From Leucobacter ruminantium (GTDB taxonomy: Bacteria > Actinomycetota > Actinomycetes > Actinomycetales > Microbacteriaceae), in the NCBI RefSeq assembly GCF_017565705.1, contig NZ_JAGDYL010000017.1:27953-91952 (forward strand): a stretch of DNA of 64,000 bases, in the 5' to 3' direction. The notes beneath the pieces are model-generated. The model had not been told where the DNA came from and did no database searches. It worked only from the letters and a program-made list of their open reading frames with translations. This document shows positions 8,280 to 16,728 of this stretch, piece after piece. The position numbers and the translations under genes were made by a program. The stretch's first letter is position 1, and each line of letters starts with the position of its first letter.

Positions 8280-9962
8280 ATGGACGCCGACGTCATCATC
8301 GTGGGGGCCGGACTCTCCGGTCTCGTCGCAGCGCGGGAGACGCACCGCGCCGGGTTGCGCACCGTGGTCATCGACCAGGAGGGGCCGCAGGATCTCGGCG
8401 GGCAGGCCTGGTGGTCGTTCGGCGGGCTCTTCCTCGTCGACTCGCCCGAGCAGCGGCGTCTCGGCGTGCGCGATTCCTTCGAACTGGCGTGGCAGGACTG
8501 GCGGGGCAGCGCTGGGTGGGACCGGCTCGACGGCGAGCACCCGGAAGACGAGTGGGCGGAGCGCTGGGGCCGCGCCTACGTCGAGTTCGCGGCGGGCGAG
8601 AAGCGCGCGTGGATCCGCGAGGCGGGCATCGAACTCACGCCCGTCGTCGGCTGGGCGGAGCGCGGCGACCTGACCGCCGGCGGGCACGGCAACTCCGTGC
8701 CCCGCTTCCACGTGCCATGGGGCACGGGCACCGGAGTGGTCGGCCCGTTCATCGCAGCTGCGCAGGAGGCTGCGGCGGGCGCACGCACGCGGATCCTGCA
8801 TCGCCACCGCTGCGACGGCATCGTGGTCGAGAACGGCCGGGCGGTCGGGGTGCGCGGCAGCGTGCTCGCGCCCGACGCGAACGCCCGCGGCGCGGTGTCG
8901 TCGCGCGAATCGGTCGGAGACTTCGAGCTGCGGGCCGGGGCCGTCATCGTGGCGAGCGGAGGGATCGGCGGCGATCACGAGCTGGTGCGGCGCTTCTGGC
9001 CCGACCGTCTCGGCACCCCGCCGCGCAGCATGGTCACGGGCGTGCCGGCCTATGTCGACGGCCGCATGCTCGGAATCGCCGAGCAGGCGGGGGCCCGCCT
9101 CGTCAACCGGGACCGCATGTGGCACTACACGGAGGGCGTGCGCAACTGGAACCCCGTCTGGCCGGGGCACGCGATCCGCATTCTGCCCGGGCCCTCGCCG
9201 CTGTGGCTCGACGCGCTGGGCCGGCGCCTGCCCCCGCCCGGCCTGCCCGGTCACGACACGCTCGGCACGCTGCGCATGCTGCGCACCGTTCCAGGACTCG
9301 CGGAGCACGACCACTCCTGGTTCATCGTCACGAGCCGCATCGCGGCCAAGGAGTTCGCGCTGTCGGGATCCGAGCAGAACCCCGATATCACCGGCCGCGA
9401 CCGCAAGCTGCTGCTCAAGGCCAGGCTCGGCCGCGGCGCACCCGGGCCGGTGCGCGCGTTCATCGACCGCGGGGCCGACTTCGTGACGGCCGGGAGCGTT
9501 CCCGAGCTCGTCGCGAAGATGAACGGGCTGACCGCCGAGCCGCTGCTCTCGGCCGACGCCGTCGAGCGGGTGATCCGGGAGCGCGACGCCGAGATCCGCA
9601 ACCCGTTCTCGAAGGACGCGCAGGTGATGAGCATCCGCAACTCGCGGCGCTACCTCGGAGACCGCCTCACCCGCACAACGGCGCCGCACCGGCTCCTCGA
9701 TCCCGCGGCGGGGCCGCTCGTGGCCGTGCGACTGCACGTGCTCACGCGCAAGACCCTGGGCGGCATCCAGACCGACCTCTCGTCGCGGGTGCTCGGTGCA
9801 TCGGGCGAGCCGATCCCCGGTCTCTACGCCGCGGGCGAGGCGGCCGGTTTCGGCGGGGGCGGCGTGCACGGGTACAACGCGCTCGAGGGAACCTTTCTCG
9901 GCGGTTGCCTGTTCTCGGGCCGCGCGGCCGGAAGAGCCGCGGCGGGCGCCGCGGGCGGATAG
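8280..9962 (+). CDS. FAD-binding dehydrogenase (KstD/fumarate reductase flavoprotein type)
   Basis: This 560-residue flavoprotein starts M-D-A-D-V-I-I-V-G-A-G-L-S-G-L, the dinucleotide-binding motif that binds FAD. G-G-Q-A-W-W-S-F-G-G-L follows, and the C-terminus has Y-A-A-G-E-A-A-G-F-G-G-G-G-V-H-G-Y-N-A-L-E-G, the second FAD contact of the succinate dehydrogenase/3-ketosteroid dehydrogenase family. The group includes many uncharacterised FAD-binding dehydrogenases close to ketosteroid delta-1-dehydrogenases; the substrate cannot be told here. No steroid genes are near. ATG at 8280 was chosen because the FAD motif begins directly after it. Confidence 0.85.
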   Translation: MDADVIIVGAGLSGLVAARETHRAGLRTVVIDQEGPQDLGGQAWWSFGGLFLVDSPEQRRLGVRDSFELAWQDWRGSAGWDRLDGEHPEDEWAERWGRAYVEFAAGEKRAWIREAGIELTPVVGWAERGDLTAGGHGNSVPRFHVPWGTGTGVVGPFIAAAQEAAAGARTRILHRHRCDGIVVENGRAVGVRGSVLAPDANARGAVSSRESVGDFELRAGAVIVASGGIGGDHELVRRFWPDRLGTPPRSMVTGVPAYVDGRMLGIAEQAGARLVNRDRMWHYTEGVRNWNPVWPGHAIRILPGPSPLWLDALGRRLPPPGLPGHDTLGTLRMLRTVPGLAEHDHSWFIVTSRIAAKEFALSGSEQNPDITGRDRKLLLKARLGRGAPGPVRAFIDRGADFVTAGSVPELVAKMNGLTAEPLLSADAVERVIRERDAEIRNPFSKDAQVMSIRNSRRYLGDRLTRTTAPHRLLDPAAGPLVAVRLHVLTRKTLGGIQTDLSSRVLGASGEPIPGLYAAGEAAGFGGGGVHGYNALEGTFLGGCLFSGRAAGRAAAGAAGG

Positions 9963-9968
9963 GCCCGG

Positions 9969-10628
9969 CTACAGCCAGCCCTTGTCGGCGGCGATGCGCG
10001 CCGCCTGGGCGCGATTGACCGCGCCGGTCTTGCCGATGGCCGACGAGAGGTGGTTGCGCACCGTGCCGGGCGAGAGGAAGACCTCGGCGGCGATCTCGGC
10101 GGCCGTGCGCCCCTCGCCCGCGAGGCGCAGCACCTGCTGCTCGCGCTCGGTGAGCGGATTGGCGCCCTCGAAGAGCGACGCCTCGGCGAGCGCGGGGTCG
10201 ACCACGCGCATGCCCGCGTGCACCCGCCGCACGGCGTCGGCGAGCTGTTCGGGAGGGGCGTCCTTCACGATGAAGCCGCCGGCGCCCGCGTCGAGCGCGG
10301 CCCGCAGATAGCCCGGTCTGGCGAAGGTCGTGACGATGAGCACGCGCGTCGCCGCGTGCGCCGCGAGCACGGCGCGGGTCGCGGCGATGCCGTCCACGCC
10401 GGGCATCTGGATGTCCATGAGGCACACGTCGGGGCGCAGCTGCGCGGCCCGCTCGGCCGCTTCGGCGCCGTCTCCGGCGTAGCCCGCGACCGAGAGGTCG
10501 GGTTCGAGCTCGAGCAGTGCGCCGAGCGCACCGCGCACGAGGGCCTGGTCGTCGACGATCAGGAGGCGGATCGGCCCGCGCTCCGGTCCGTTCCCGGCCG
10601 ATCCTTCACCGTCCGCTGCCGTCACCAT
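9969..10628 (-). CDS. Response regulator, NarL/LuxR family
   Basis: A 219-residue response regulator. The receiver domain begins about residue 18 with L-L-I-V-D-D-Q; phosphorylation is expected at Asp72 in L-M-D-I-Q-M-P. The C-terminal GerE helix-turn-helix reads L-T-E-R-E-Q-Q-V-L-R-L-A and then L-S-P-G-T-V-R-N-H-L. The start at 10628 lies 7 bp inside the end of the kinase gene, so kinase and regulator are coupled. It is the last gene of the minus-strand run ABC ATPase, permease, kinase, regulator, and most likely controls that exporter. Confidence 0.92.
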   Translation of the reverse strand: MVTAADGEGSAGNGPERGPIRLLIVDDQALVRGALGALLELEPDLSVAGYAGDGAEAAERAAQLRPDVCLMDIQMPGVDGIAATRAVLAAHAATRVLIVTTFARPGYLRAALDAGAGGFIVKDAPPEQLADAVRRVHAGMRVVDPALAEASLFEGANPLTEREQQVLRLAGEGRTAAEIAAEVFLSPGTVRNHLSSAIGKTGAVNRAQAARIAADKGWL

Positions 10629-11812
10629 GTGAGACTCACTCTCGTTCCCCGCGCTCCGCCTGTGGGGGATCCCTCGTGCTCCGCCGCGGGGGGTCCCTCG
10701 CCCTCCGCTTCCGCGGATCCCTCGCCGCCTGCGCCCGAATGCGCTCCGCCCCGCACCGGCTCGACGCGCAGCACCGCGCCCGCCGCCGAGGCCCGCTCGG
10801 CCATGCCGCGCAGCCCGTGGCCCCGCGAGGCCGCGCCGAGCCCGACGCCCGCGCCGTCGTCCTCCACCACGACCGTGCCCGGCTCGACGGCGATGCGCAC
10901 GCGGCCCGCGCCCGAGTGCCGCAGGATGTTGGTCGTCGCCTCGCGCAGAACCCACGCGGCTGGGATCGACTGGGCGGGGGAGAGGGATCCCGCGTCGCCG
11001 GCGATCTCGACCGCGATCCCGCCCGATTCGAGCACCTCGCGGCTCGCGCGCAACTGCTCGGCCATGCCCGAGGAGCGCAGGCCCGTCACCGTCGCGCGCA
11101 CCCCCGCGATCGCCTCGCCCGTGAGGCGCGCGATCTCCTCGAGCTCGGCGCGCGCCGCGGCAGGATCCCTCTCGATGAGGCGCATCGCGAGCTCGGCCTT
11201 CAGTTTCACGATCGTGAGCGAGTGCCCGAGCAGGTCGTGCACGTCGCGGGCGACCGCCTCGCGCTCCTCGCTCGTCGCGAGCTCCATGCGCAGTTCGTCC
11301 TCCGCCTGCGAGCGGTCGAGCAGCCATGTGGTCACGGTGTTCACCGCCGCCATCATGGCGACGATCGCGAGCAGCGTCCAGGGAGGGGTCTCACGGGCGG
11401 CGAGGTCGACGGCCACCTCCAGCACGATGATCGCGAGGGCCGCTCCCGTCGCGACCCAGTGCCAGACCCGGGCGAAGTTGTACGATGCGAACGACATCAG
11501 GAACGGGAGAAAGCTCGTCGCCTCCCAGCCGATCGCCGGCACCGTCGCCGCGGCGCAGAGCAGCGCCACGGCGTAGAGCCGGGCTGCCGAGCGAGACGGC
11601 TGCGCCCAACCCGCGCGCATGCCGACGATGAAGCCGACCAGGTAGCTCGCTGCGAAGCATGCGAGGCCGGCCCAGCCGAGCGCGAGCAGCACGAGCGGTG
11701 CGCGCGAGGCGACGAGGGCGTTCGCGGGGAAGAACAGGAACACCATCCAGACCGCGGCCATGAGCCAGCCGTAGCGCTCCCATGTGCCCTGCGTCAGGTC
11801 CGCTCTCGCCAT
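10622..11812 (-). CDS. Sensor histidine kinase (HisKA_3 type)
   Basis: A 396-residue membrane kinase with about five N-terminal hydrophobic segments and no large extracellular domain. The phosphoacceptor is His192 in A-R-D-V-H-D-L-L-G-H, typical of the HisKA_3/DesK-like group, followed by an ATPase domain with V-E-D-D-G-A-G-V-G and G-L-R-G-M. Just before the closing strand (R-G-T-R-V-S-L-T-W) the ATPase domain carries about 30 extra Gly/Glu/Ala/Pro residues, coded by DNA that holds several degenerate or exact copies of the GGATCCCTCG motif. The partner is the following response regulator; the neighbours are ABC-2 exporter genes. Confidence 0.92.
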   Translation of the reverse strand: MARADLTQGTWERYGWLMAAVWMVFLFFPANALVASRAPLVLLALGWAGLACFAASYLVGFIVGMRAGWAQPSRSAARLYAVALLCAAATVPAIGWEATSFLPFLMSFASYNFARVWHWVATGAALAIIVLEVAVDLAARETPPWTLLAIVAMMAAVNTVTTWLLDRSQAEDELRMELATSEEREAVARDVHDLLGHSLTIVKLKAELAMRLIERDPAAARAELEEIARLTGEAIAGVRATVTGLRSSGMAEQLRASREVLESGGIAVEIAGDAGSLSPAQSIPAAWVLREATTNILRHSGAGRVRIAVEPGTVVVEDDGAGVGLGAASRGHGLRGMAERASAAGAVLRVEPVRGGAHSGAGGEGSAEAEGEGPPAAEHEGSPTGGARGTRVSLTW

Positions 11813-11821
11813 GCCACGAGC

Positions 11822-12577
11822 CTAGCGACGCTGCCGCGAGCGCAGCACCCCGAAGCGGGTGATCGCGGCGAACACGAGCGCCCACGCCAGAACGTTCAGC
11901 AGCAGAGCCCAGAGAGGATCGCTCCCGCCCGCGAGGAGCGCGCCCTCGGTGATCGGCCAGCGCGCGAGCGCCACGTAGCCGTACATCGGGGTGAAGTGGG
12001 CGATGTCGAGCATCACGCCCTCGAGCGGCATGAACACGTTGCCGAAGAAGCCGAAGAAGGTGATCGAGATCGAGGCGAGCGCCGCCGCGGAGTCGGAGTT
12101 GAAGGCCAGTCCGACGCCGAGGCCGAAGAGCCCGAACATGAAGCCGCCCGCCAGGATGAGTCCCGCGACCGCGAACCAGCGCCACAGCCCGTCGGCCGCG
12201 GCCCCCGTGCAGGCGCCGACCGCGAACACGGCGGCCGTCGAGATCGCGGAGAAGCAGACCGCCGTGACCACCTTCACGAGCGCGTAGCCCGCGATCGTGA
12301 GCGGGGTCATCGCGATCTGCCTGCCCCAGCCCTGGCCGACCTCCGACGCCGCGAGCGAGCACATCGACGTCATCGCCGTCGCGGTGCCGAAGGCGGCCAT
12401 CGACGCCATCACGTAGAAGGCGACGTTGCCGTTGCCCGCGCTCTCATCGGCGTATTCGGCGTTCGCGCCGAAGAGCAGGTACATCGCGATCGGCATCGCG
12501 AGCGTGAAGGCGAGCGTATAGGGGTTGCGCAGCTGGCGCTTGATCTCGACGATGAAGAAGGGCATGGAGAAGAGCAC
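11822..12577 (-). CDS. ABC-2 type transporter permease
   Basis: This 251-residue integral membrane protein has about six hydrophobic segments and the pattern of ABC-2 (DrrB-like) permeases. It starts with GTG after a GGAGG located in the end of the ATPase gene; that gene ends 3 bp upstream. It should form the membrane part of the exporter with the ATPase at 12581-13552. The gap to the kinase gene is 9 bp. The substrate is unknown; exporters with their own two-component system in Actinobacteria often handle peptide antibiotics or lipid-active drugs. Confidence 0.85.
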   Translation of the reverse strand: MLFSMPFFIVEIKRQLRNPYTLAFTLAMPIAMYLLFGANAEYADESAGNGNVAFYVMASMAAFGTATAMTSMCSLAASEVGQGWGRQIAMTPLTIAGYALVKVVTAVCFSAISTAAVFAVGACTGAAADGLWRWFAVAGLILAGGFMFGLFGLGVGLAFNSDSAAALASISITFFGFFGNVFMPLEGVMLDIAHFTPMYGYVALARWPITEGALLAGGSDPLWALLLNVLAWALVFAAITRFGVLRSRQRR

Positions 12578-12580
12578 GGT

Positions 12581-13552
12581 TCAGTCCTCCGTCAGCGCGG
12601 TGAAAGCGGTTTCGAGCGAGGGGGCCGCGATCTCGAGATCGCGCGCTCCGATTTCGAGCAGCAGTGCGGCCAGGGCGTCGGAGTCGGTCGTGCGCACGCG
12701 GAGCCTCGCGCCGTCGAGCGCGACGCCGGAGGTGGGGAGACCGGCGAGGGGCGCCGTGCCGCGCAGCCGCTGGAGCACGGCCTCCGGGTCGGGGCCCGGC
12801 AGGGTCGCGGTGACGGTGCGCCCGCCGAGCGACGCCCTGAGCTCCCCGGTGTCGCCGTCTGCGACGACGCGCCCGTGGTTCATGACCACGGTGCGCCGGG
12901 CGAACTGCTCCGCCTCCTCGAGGTAGTGGGTCGCGAAGACGACGGTGCGGCCGCCGCGCGCCTCCTCGTGCATGACCTCCCAGAAGCGCCGTCGCGCCGT
13001 CACGTCCATGCCGGTCGTCGGCTCGTCGAGCACGAGCACGTCGGGGTCGGGCAGCAGCGCGAGCGCGAACTTGATGCGCTGCTGCTCGCCGCCCGAGCAC
13101 TTGCTCACCTTGCGCCGTGCGATCGGCGCGAGGCCGGTGCGCTCCATGACGGGCGCCACCCGGCTCGTCGCGCCGTGGAAACCTGCGATCACCGCGACCG
13201 TCTCGCCCACGGTCAGGTCGGCGAGCAGGCCGCCGGTCTGCAGGAGCGCCGACAGTCGGCCCGACGCGACCGCCCGCCGCGGAGGGAGTCCGAGCACGCG
13301 CACCTCGCCCGCGTCGGGCTCGCTCAGGCCGAGCAGCATGTCGAGTGTCGTGGTCTTGCCCGCTCCGTTCGGGCCGAGCAGTGCGACGACCTCCCCGCGC
13401 GCGACGACGAGATCGACGCCGTCGACCGCGCGCACGCGCCGCTCCCCGCTGCCGAAGCCGCGCGCGAGGCCGGTGATCTCGACCGCGGGGGCGCGGTCGG
13501 GTTCGGGCGAGGGATCGGGTGCGCTGCGCCCGTGTCGTGTCAGTGCGTCCAT
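12581..13552 (-). CDS. ABC transporter ATP-binding protein (drug-exporter type)
   Basis: A 323-residue ATPase of the DrrA/CcmA type. Walker A is G-P-N-G-A-G-K-T-T, Walker B V-L-V-L-D-E-P-T-T-G and the H-loop F-A-T-H. The signature reads C-S-G-G-E-Q-Q-R, with Cys in place of the usual Leu, an uncommon but tolerable variant. After the nucleotide domain there is a C-terminal extension of about 90 residues common in this group. The N-terminal tail contains D-P-S-P from a GGCGAGGGATC motif copy. It heads the minus-strand operon with permease, kinase and regulator. Confidence 0.9.
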   Translation of the reverse strand: MDALTRHGRSAPDPSPEPDRAPAVEITGLARGFGSGERRVRAVDGVDLVVARGEVVALLGPNGAGKTTTLDMLLGLSEPDAGEVRVLGLPPRRAVASGRLSALLQTGGLLADLTVGETVAVIAGFHGATSRVAPVMERTGLAPIARRKVSKCSGGEQQRIKFALALLPDPDVLVLDEPTTGMDVTARRRFWEVMHEEARGGRTVVFATHYLEEAEQFARRTVVMNHGRVVADGDTGELRASLGGRTVTATLPGPDPEAVLQRLRGTAPLAGLPTSGVALDGARLRVRTTDSDALAALLLEIGARDLEIAAPSLETAFTALTED

Positions 13553-13596
13553 GCTCCCAGCCTCCCGCTGCGGTGGTGCGCGGCGCAGGAGGGGAG

Positions 13597-13625
13597 TGTC
13601 ACGGCGTCGGCGTGACGTTTGTCAC
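13597..13625. promoter_or_regulatory. Candidate operator with repeated GTCAC/GTGAC words
   Basis: In the 160-bp divergent region between the ABC ATPase and the permease gene, GTGTCAC is followed by the perfect inverted repeat GTGACGTTTGTCAC (13612-13625). The spacing suggests a dimeric regulator site close to the ATPase promoter, possibly for the cognate response regulator. There is no direct proof of binding. Confidence 0.3.
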
Positions 13626-13712
13626 GGGTCGCGGGCGTCCTCGGGAAGTGCAGCTCAGCCGCGGCCGCCGCGGTCTCGTCGCGACGAAATGCCTCTACAC
13701 TGAGGAATCCTT

Positions 13713-15125
13713 ATGGAAACCACACTGCACCGTAGGCTGGGCGTGCCCGGCATCGTCTTCATGGTGATCGCCGCTGCGGCGCCCATCACCGTCGTCGCGG
13801 CGAATTTCCCGATCATCATCAGCGTCTCCGGATCGCTCGGCGCGCCGCTGATGATCCTCGCCGCAACGGTCATCCTGCTGCTCTTCTCGGTCGGCTACGC
13901 GTGGATGACGCCGCGCGTGCCCGACGCCGGCGCCTTCTACTCCTACGTGCATCGCGGTCTCGGCCGTCGCGCCGGGCTCGGCACCGCCGCGATCGCGCTG
14001 CTCTGCTACCTGCTGCTAACCGTGTCCATGACGTGCTATCTCGGCGTGCAGGCGGGCAACCTGTTGGAGCTCTGGACCGGGGCGCAGGCCCCGTGGTGGT
14101 CGATCTCAGCCCTCATGATCGTGATCGTCGGGCTGCTCGGGTACCGCGACATCGAACTCTCGGCGAAGGTGCTCGGCATCGTACTCGTGCTCGAGGTCGT
14201 CGCGGTGATCGCGATCGACCTCGGTGTTCTGGCCTCCGGTCGTGAGCTCACCGCGGCGCCCTTCGACCCGACCGAGGCGCTGTCCGGAGCGCCGGGGCTC
14301 GGCCTCCTCTTCGCGTTCCTCGGCTTCTTCGGCTTCGAAGCGACCGCTGTCTTCCGCAACGAGGCCCGCGACCCTGAACGCACCGTGCCGCGAGCCACCT
14401 ACATCGCGGTGGTCTCGGTCGGCGCGCTCTACCTCGTATCGTCCTGGCTGATCATCGCGGGGCTGGGAGGGGAGCAGGCCATCACGACGTCGACGGAGCA
14501 CCCGGACCGGGCGGTGATCGCGCTGGCCGGCGAGGTGATCGCCCCGATCGCGGCCGACATCGTGCAGGTGCTCGTGGTGACGAGCATGTTCGCGTGCATG
14601 CTGGCCTTCCACAACATCGTCGCGCGCTACCTCTTCACTCTCGGACAACGCGGAGTGCTGCCGAAGCGGCTCTCCGACGTCCACCCCAAGCACCGCGCGC
14701 CGTCGCGGGCCTCGCTGTGGGTCAGCGGTCTGACCGCATCGGTCGTGCTGGTCTCCGCCGCGATCGGCCTCGACCCGGTGCTGCAGATCTATACCTGGTA
14801 CTCGGGAGCCGGCGCGGTCGGCGTGATCTGGATGATGGCTTTGACGAGCCTCGCGGTGCTCTCCTTCGGGGTGAAGCGCCGCGGTCGCCCGGGGGAGGCC
14901 CCGTCCGCTTGGGTGGTGTCGGCATCGGTGCTCGGCGGGATCGGTCTACTCCTCGTGCTCGGGATCTCGCTGTGGAACCTCCCGTTCCTGGTCGGAGGCA
15001 CCGTGCCCGCGATCGTCTGGGGCGCGGTGCTGCTGGGGGTCTTCGCCGGGGGTCTCCTCCTGCCGCGACGAGACGGTGCTGCGGCGGAACAGGCTCCGGC
15101 GGTGCCCGAGCCTGCGCAGCGCTGA
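13713..15125 (+). CDS. APC-family amino acid permease
   Basis: A 470-residue protein with about twelve membrane segments. The N-terminal G-V-P-G-I-V-F-M-V-I-A-A-A-A-P-I-T segment and later F-A-F-L-G-F-F-G-F-E-A and N-E-A-R-D-P-E-R-T-V-P-R-A are hallmarks of the amino acid-polyamine-organocation superfamily. It should carry an amino acid or polyamine across the cytoplasmic membrane by proton coupling; the substrate is not readable. The ATG lies 6 bases after GAGGA, and TACACT at 13694-13699 could be the -10 element. It stands alone, convergent with the deacetylase gene. Confidence 0.85.
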   Translation: METTLHRRLGVPGIVFMVIAAAAPITVVAANFPIIISVSGSLGAPLMILAATVILLLFSVGYAWMTPRVPDAGAFYSYVHRGLGRRAGLGTAAIALLCYLLLTVSMTCYLGVQAGNLLELWTGAQAPWWSISALMIVIVGLLGYRDIELSAKVLGIVLVLEVVAVIAIDLGVLASGRELTAAPFDPTEALSGAPGLGLLFAFLGFFGFEATAVFRNEARDPERTVPRATYIAVVSVGALYLVSSWLIIAGLGGEQAITTSTEHPDRAVIALAGEVIAPIAADIVQVLVVTSMFACMLAFHNIVARYLFTLGQRGVLPKRLSDVHPKHRAPSRASLWVSGLTASVVLVSAAIGLDPVLQIYTWYSGAGAVGVIWMMALTSLAVLSFGVKRRGRPGEAPSAWVVSASVLGGIGLLLVLGISLWNLPFLVGGTVPAIVWGAVLLGVFAGGLLLPRRDGAAAEQAPAVPEPAQR

Positions 15126-15140
15126 TACTCCTCGCGCGGG

Positions 15141-15890
15141 CTACGCCTCGCCGCGCATGCGGAGCGCGCGGAAGCAGACCGCGTGCGGCGCGCCCGCGGC
15201 GGAGCCCATCTCGCGCAGCATCTCCGGGATGAACTCCGCAGGGGCCGGATGCCACGGCAGATCGGCGAGATACGCCTCGTGGGCGGTGAGCGACGCCACC
15301 GCTCGCCGCACCGACGCCTCGCCGATCGCCACGGCGTGTGTCGGCTCCGACCCCGTCAGCAGCAACCAGGTCGTGCCCCACGGGGCGAGGTCCTCGTCGC
15401 GCAGCAGTTCCGGGAAGACCCACCGATTGTCGGCGTCTCGCACCGCGTCGATGGCCGCGAGGCCGGCGGCGCGGTGGTCGGCGTGGTCGACGCCCCAGCC
15501 CACGAAGAGCTCGCCCGACCCCGTGACGACGGCATCCGGCCTGAAGCGCCGGATCTCCCGGGCGATCGCGCGTCGCAGCTCGAGGCCGTACTCGAGCACG
15601 CCGTCGGTGAACTCGAGAATGGTGAGGTGCTCGACGCCGACCTCGGAGCACGCGCGGCGCTGCTCCTCGGCTCGGAGCGGCCCGGCCTCCTCCGGCGGGC
15701 GCTGCATGCCGGCCTCACCCGAGGTGAGCAGCAGATAGCCGACCTCGATGCCTCGGGCCGTCCACTCGGCGACGGCCGCGGAGGTGCCGTACTCCGGATC
15801 GTCGGGGTGGGCGACGACTACGAGCACCCGACGGATGCCCGTCTCGTCGAACGCGGGGAGCGATGCGGGGGAGTCGTGTCGAGCGTCCAT
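15141..15890 (-). CDS. PIG-L family N-acetyl sugar deacetylase
   Basis: A 249-residue enzyme of the GlcNAc-PI deacetylase (PIG-L/LmbE) family. The metal motif A-H-P-D-D-P-E lies near the N-terminus and a second motif H-A-D-H near residue 111 fits the zinc-binding His. Family members include MshB and Mca of mycothiol metabolism, and many deacetylases of unknown substrate. The sequence is shorter than MshB and has no clear mycothiol-specific features that I can read. ATG at 15890 was preferred to a GTG three codons upstream. It is convergent with the amino acid permease gene. Confidence 0.85.
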   Translation of the reverse strand: MDARHDSPASLPAFDETGIRRVLVVVAHPDDPEYGTSAAVAEWTARGIEVGYLLLTSGEAGMQRPPEEAGPLRAEEQRRACSEVGVEHLTILEFTDGVLEYGLELRRAIAREIRRFRPDAVVTGSGELFVGWGVDHADHRAAGLAAIDAVRDADNRWVFPELLRDEDLAPWGTTWLLLTGSEPTHAVAIGEASVRRAVASLTAHEAYLADLPWHPAPAEFIPEMLREMGSAAGAPHAVCFRALRMRGEA

Positions 15891-15957
15891 GCCGCCCACC
15901 CTACGCCGCGGCTGCCGGAGGCGTAAGGGGTTGCGGGCTCGGGCGCCGCTCGCTCGA

Positions 15958-16605
15958 TCAGCGGGGAGGCTGGGGCTCGCCGTCGATGAACGGGGCGTAG
16001 CGCTCGCCCATGCGCCGCGCGATCTCGGCGGTGACGGTCTTATCGGGCCCGGGCGCCTCGAGCATCACGGTCTCGCGGAAGTAGGCGAGTTCCTGGATCG
16101 ACTCGGCGATGTCGGCGAGCGCGCGGTGCCCGCCCCGCTTCTCGGGCGCGTTGAAGTAGGCGGGCACGTACCAGCGCCGCGCGAGCTCCTTGATCGTGGA
16201 GACGTCGATGCTGCGGTAGTGCAGGCGCTCCTCGAGCACCGGCATGTACTTCGCGATGAAGCGGCGGTCCATGCCGATCGTGTTGCCCGCGACGAGCGGG
16301 CGGCGGCCGGGGCCGACGAAGCGGTTCACGTAATCGAGCACCTGGCGCTCAGCCTCCTCCACGGAGACGCCGGCCTCGATGCGGGGCAGCAGCCCGGAGC
16401 CGGCGTGCATCGAGCGCACGAAGTCGTTCATCTGCTCCAGCGCGTCGGGGCCGGGGTTGATGACGACCTCGAAGCCGGGGTCGAGCGGGGTGAGGTCGAA
16501 GTCGGTGACGATCACCGCGATCTCGCAGAGCCCGTCGCGGTCCACGTCGAGTCCGGTCATCTCGCAGTCGATCCAGACGATCTGCTCGGCGGGGGTGTTC
16601 GACAC
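15958..16605 (-). CDS. orn: Oligoribonuclease (DEDDh 3'-5' exonuclease)
   Basis: A 215-residue oligoribonuclease, which degrades 2-5 nt RNA and, in Actinobacteria, also the linear dinucleotide from c-di-GMP or c-di-AMP. Exo I is W-I-D-C-E-M-T-G-L; Exo II carries A-G-N-T-I-G-M-D-R; Exo III has H-R-A-L-A-D-I with its His before the Asp. The start is GTG at 16605 after GAGGAG; an open frame continues upstream over the deformylase gene on the other strand and was not used. It is divergent from def across 123 bp that hold a full GCGAGGGATCCCTCGC palindrome. Confidence 0.95.
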   Translation of the reverse strand: MSNTPAEQIVWIDCEMTGLDVDRDGLCEIAVIVTDFDLTPLDPGFEVVINPGPDALEQMNDFVRSMHAGSGLLPRIEAGVSVEEAERQVLDYVNRFVGPGRRPLVAGNTIGMDRRFIAKYMPVLEERLHYRSIDVSTIKELARRWYVPAYFNAPEKRGGHRALADIAESIQELAYFRETVMLEAPGPDKTVTAEIARRMGERYAPFIDGEPQPPR

Positions 16606-16639
16606 GGTCGCTCCTCGGTGCTGGTCCTGGTGCTCGGGC

Positions 16640-16655
16640 GCGAGGGATCCCTCGC
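16640..16655. repeat. Full 16-bp palindrome of the iterated motif
   Basis: The sequence GCGAGGGATCCCTCGC is a perfect 16-bp palindrome and the most complete copy in the window of the iterated GGCGAGGGATC motif. It lies in the divergent orn-def promoter region, so it is not needed for coding. Confidence 0.85.
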
Positions 16656-16728
16656 CGTGGCACGGGGTCGATGCCGCGCGCAACCCACCCAGTCTACCCG
16701 GCGGCCCGGATGCCCTAGGCTTTTCGGC

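Noticed and set aside
10517..13615. Very long open frame on the plus strand opposite the kinase, permease and ATPase genes
   Set aside because: It is rich in His, Arg and Gln as expected for an antisense frame in 70 % G+C DNA, and clear genes with motifs lie on the other strand.
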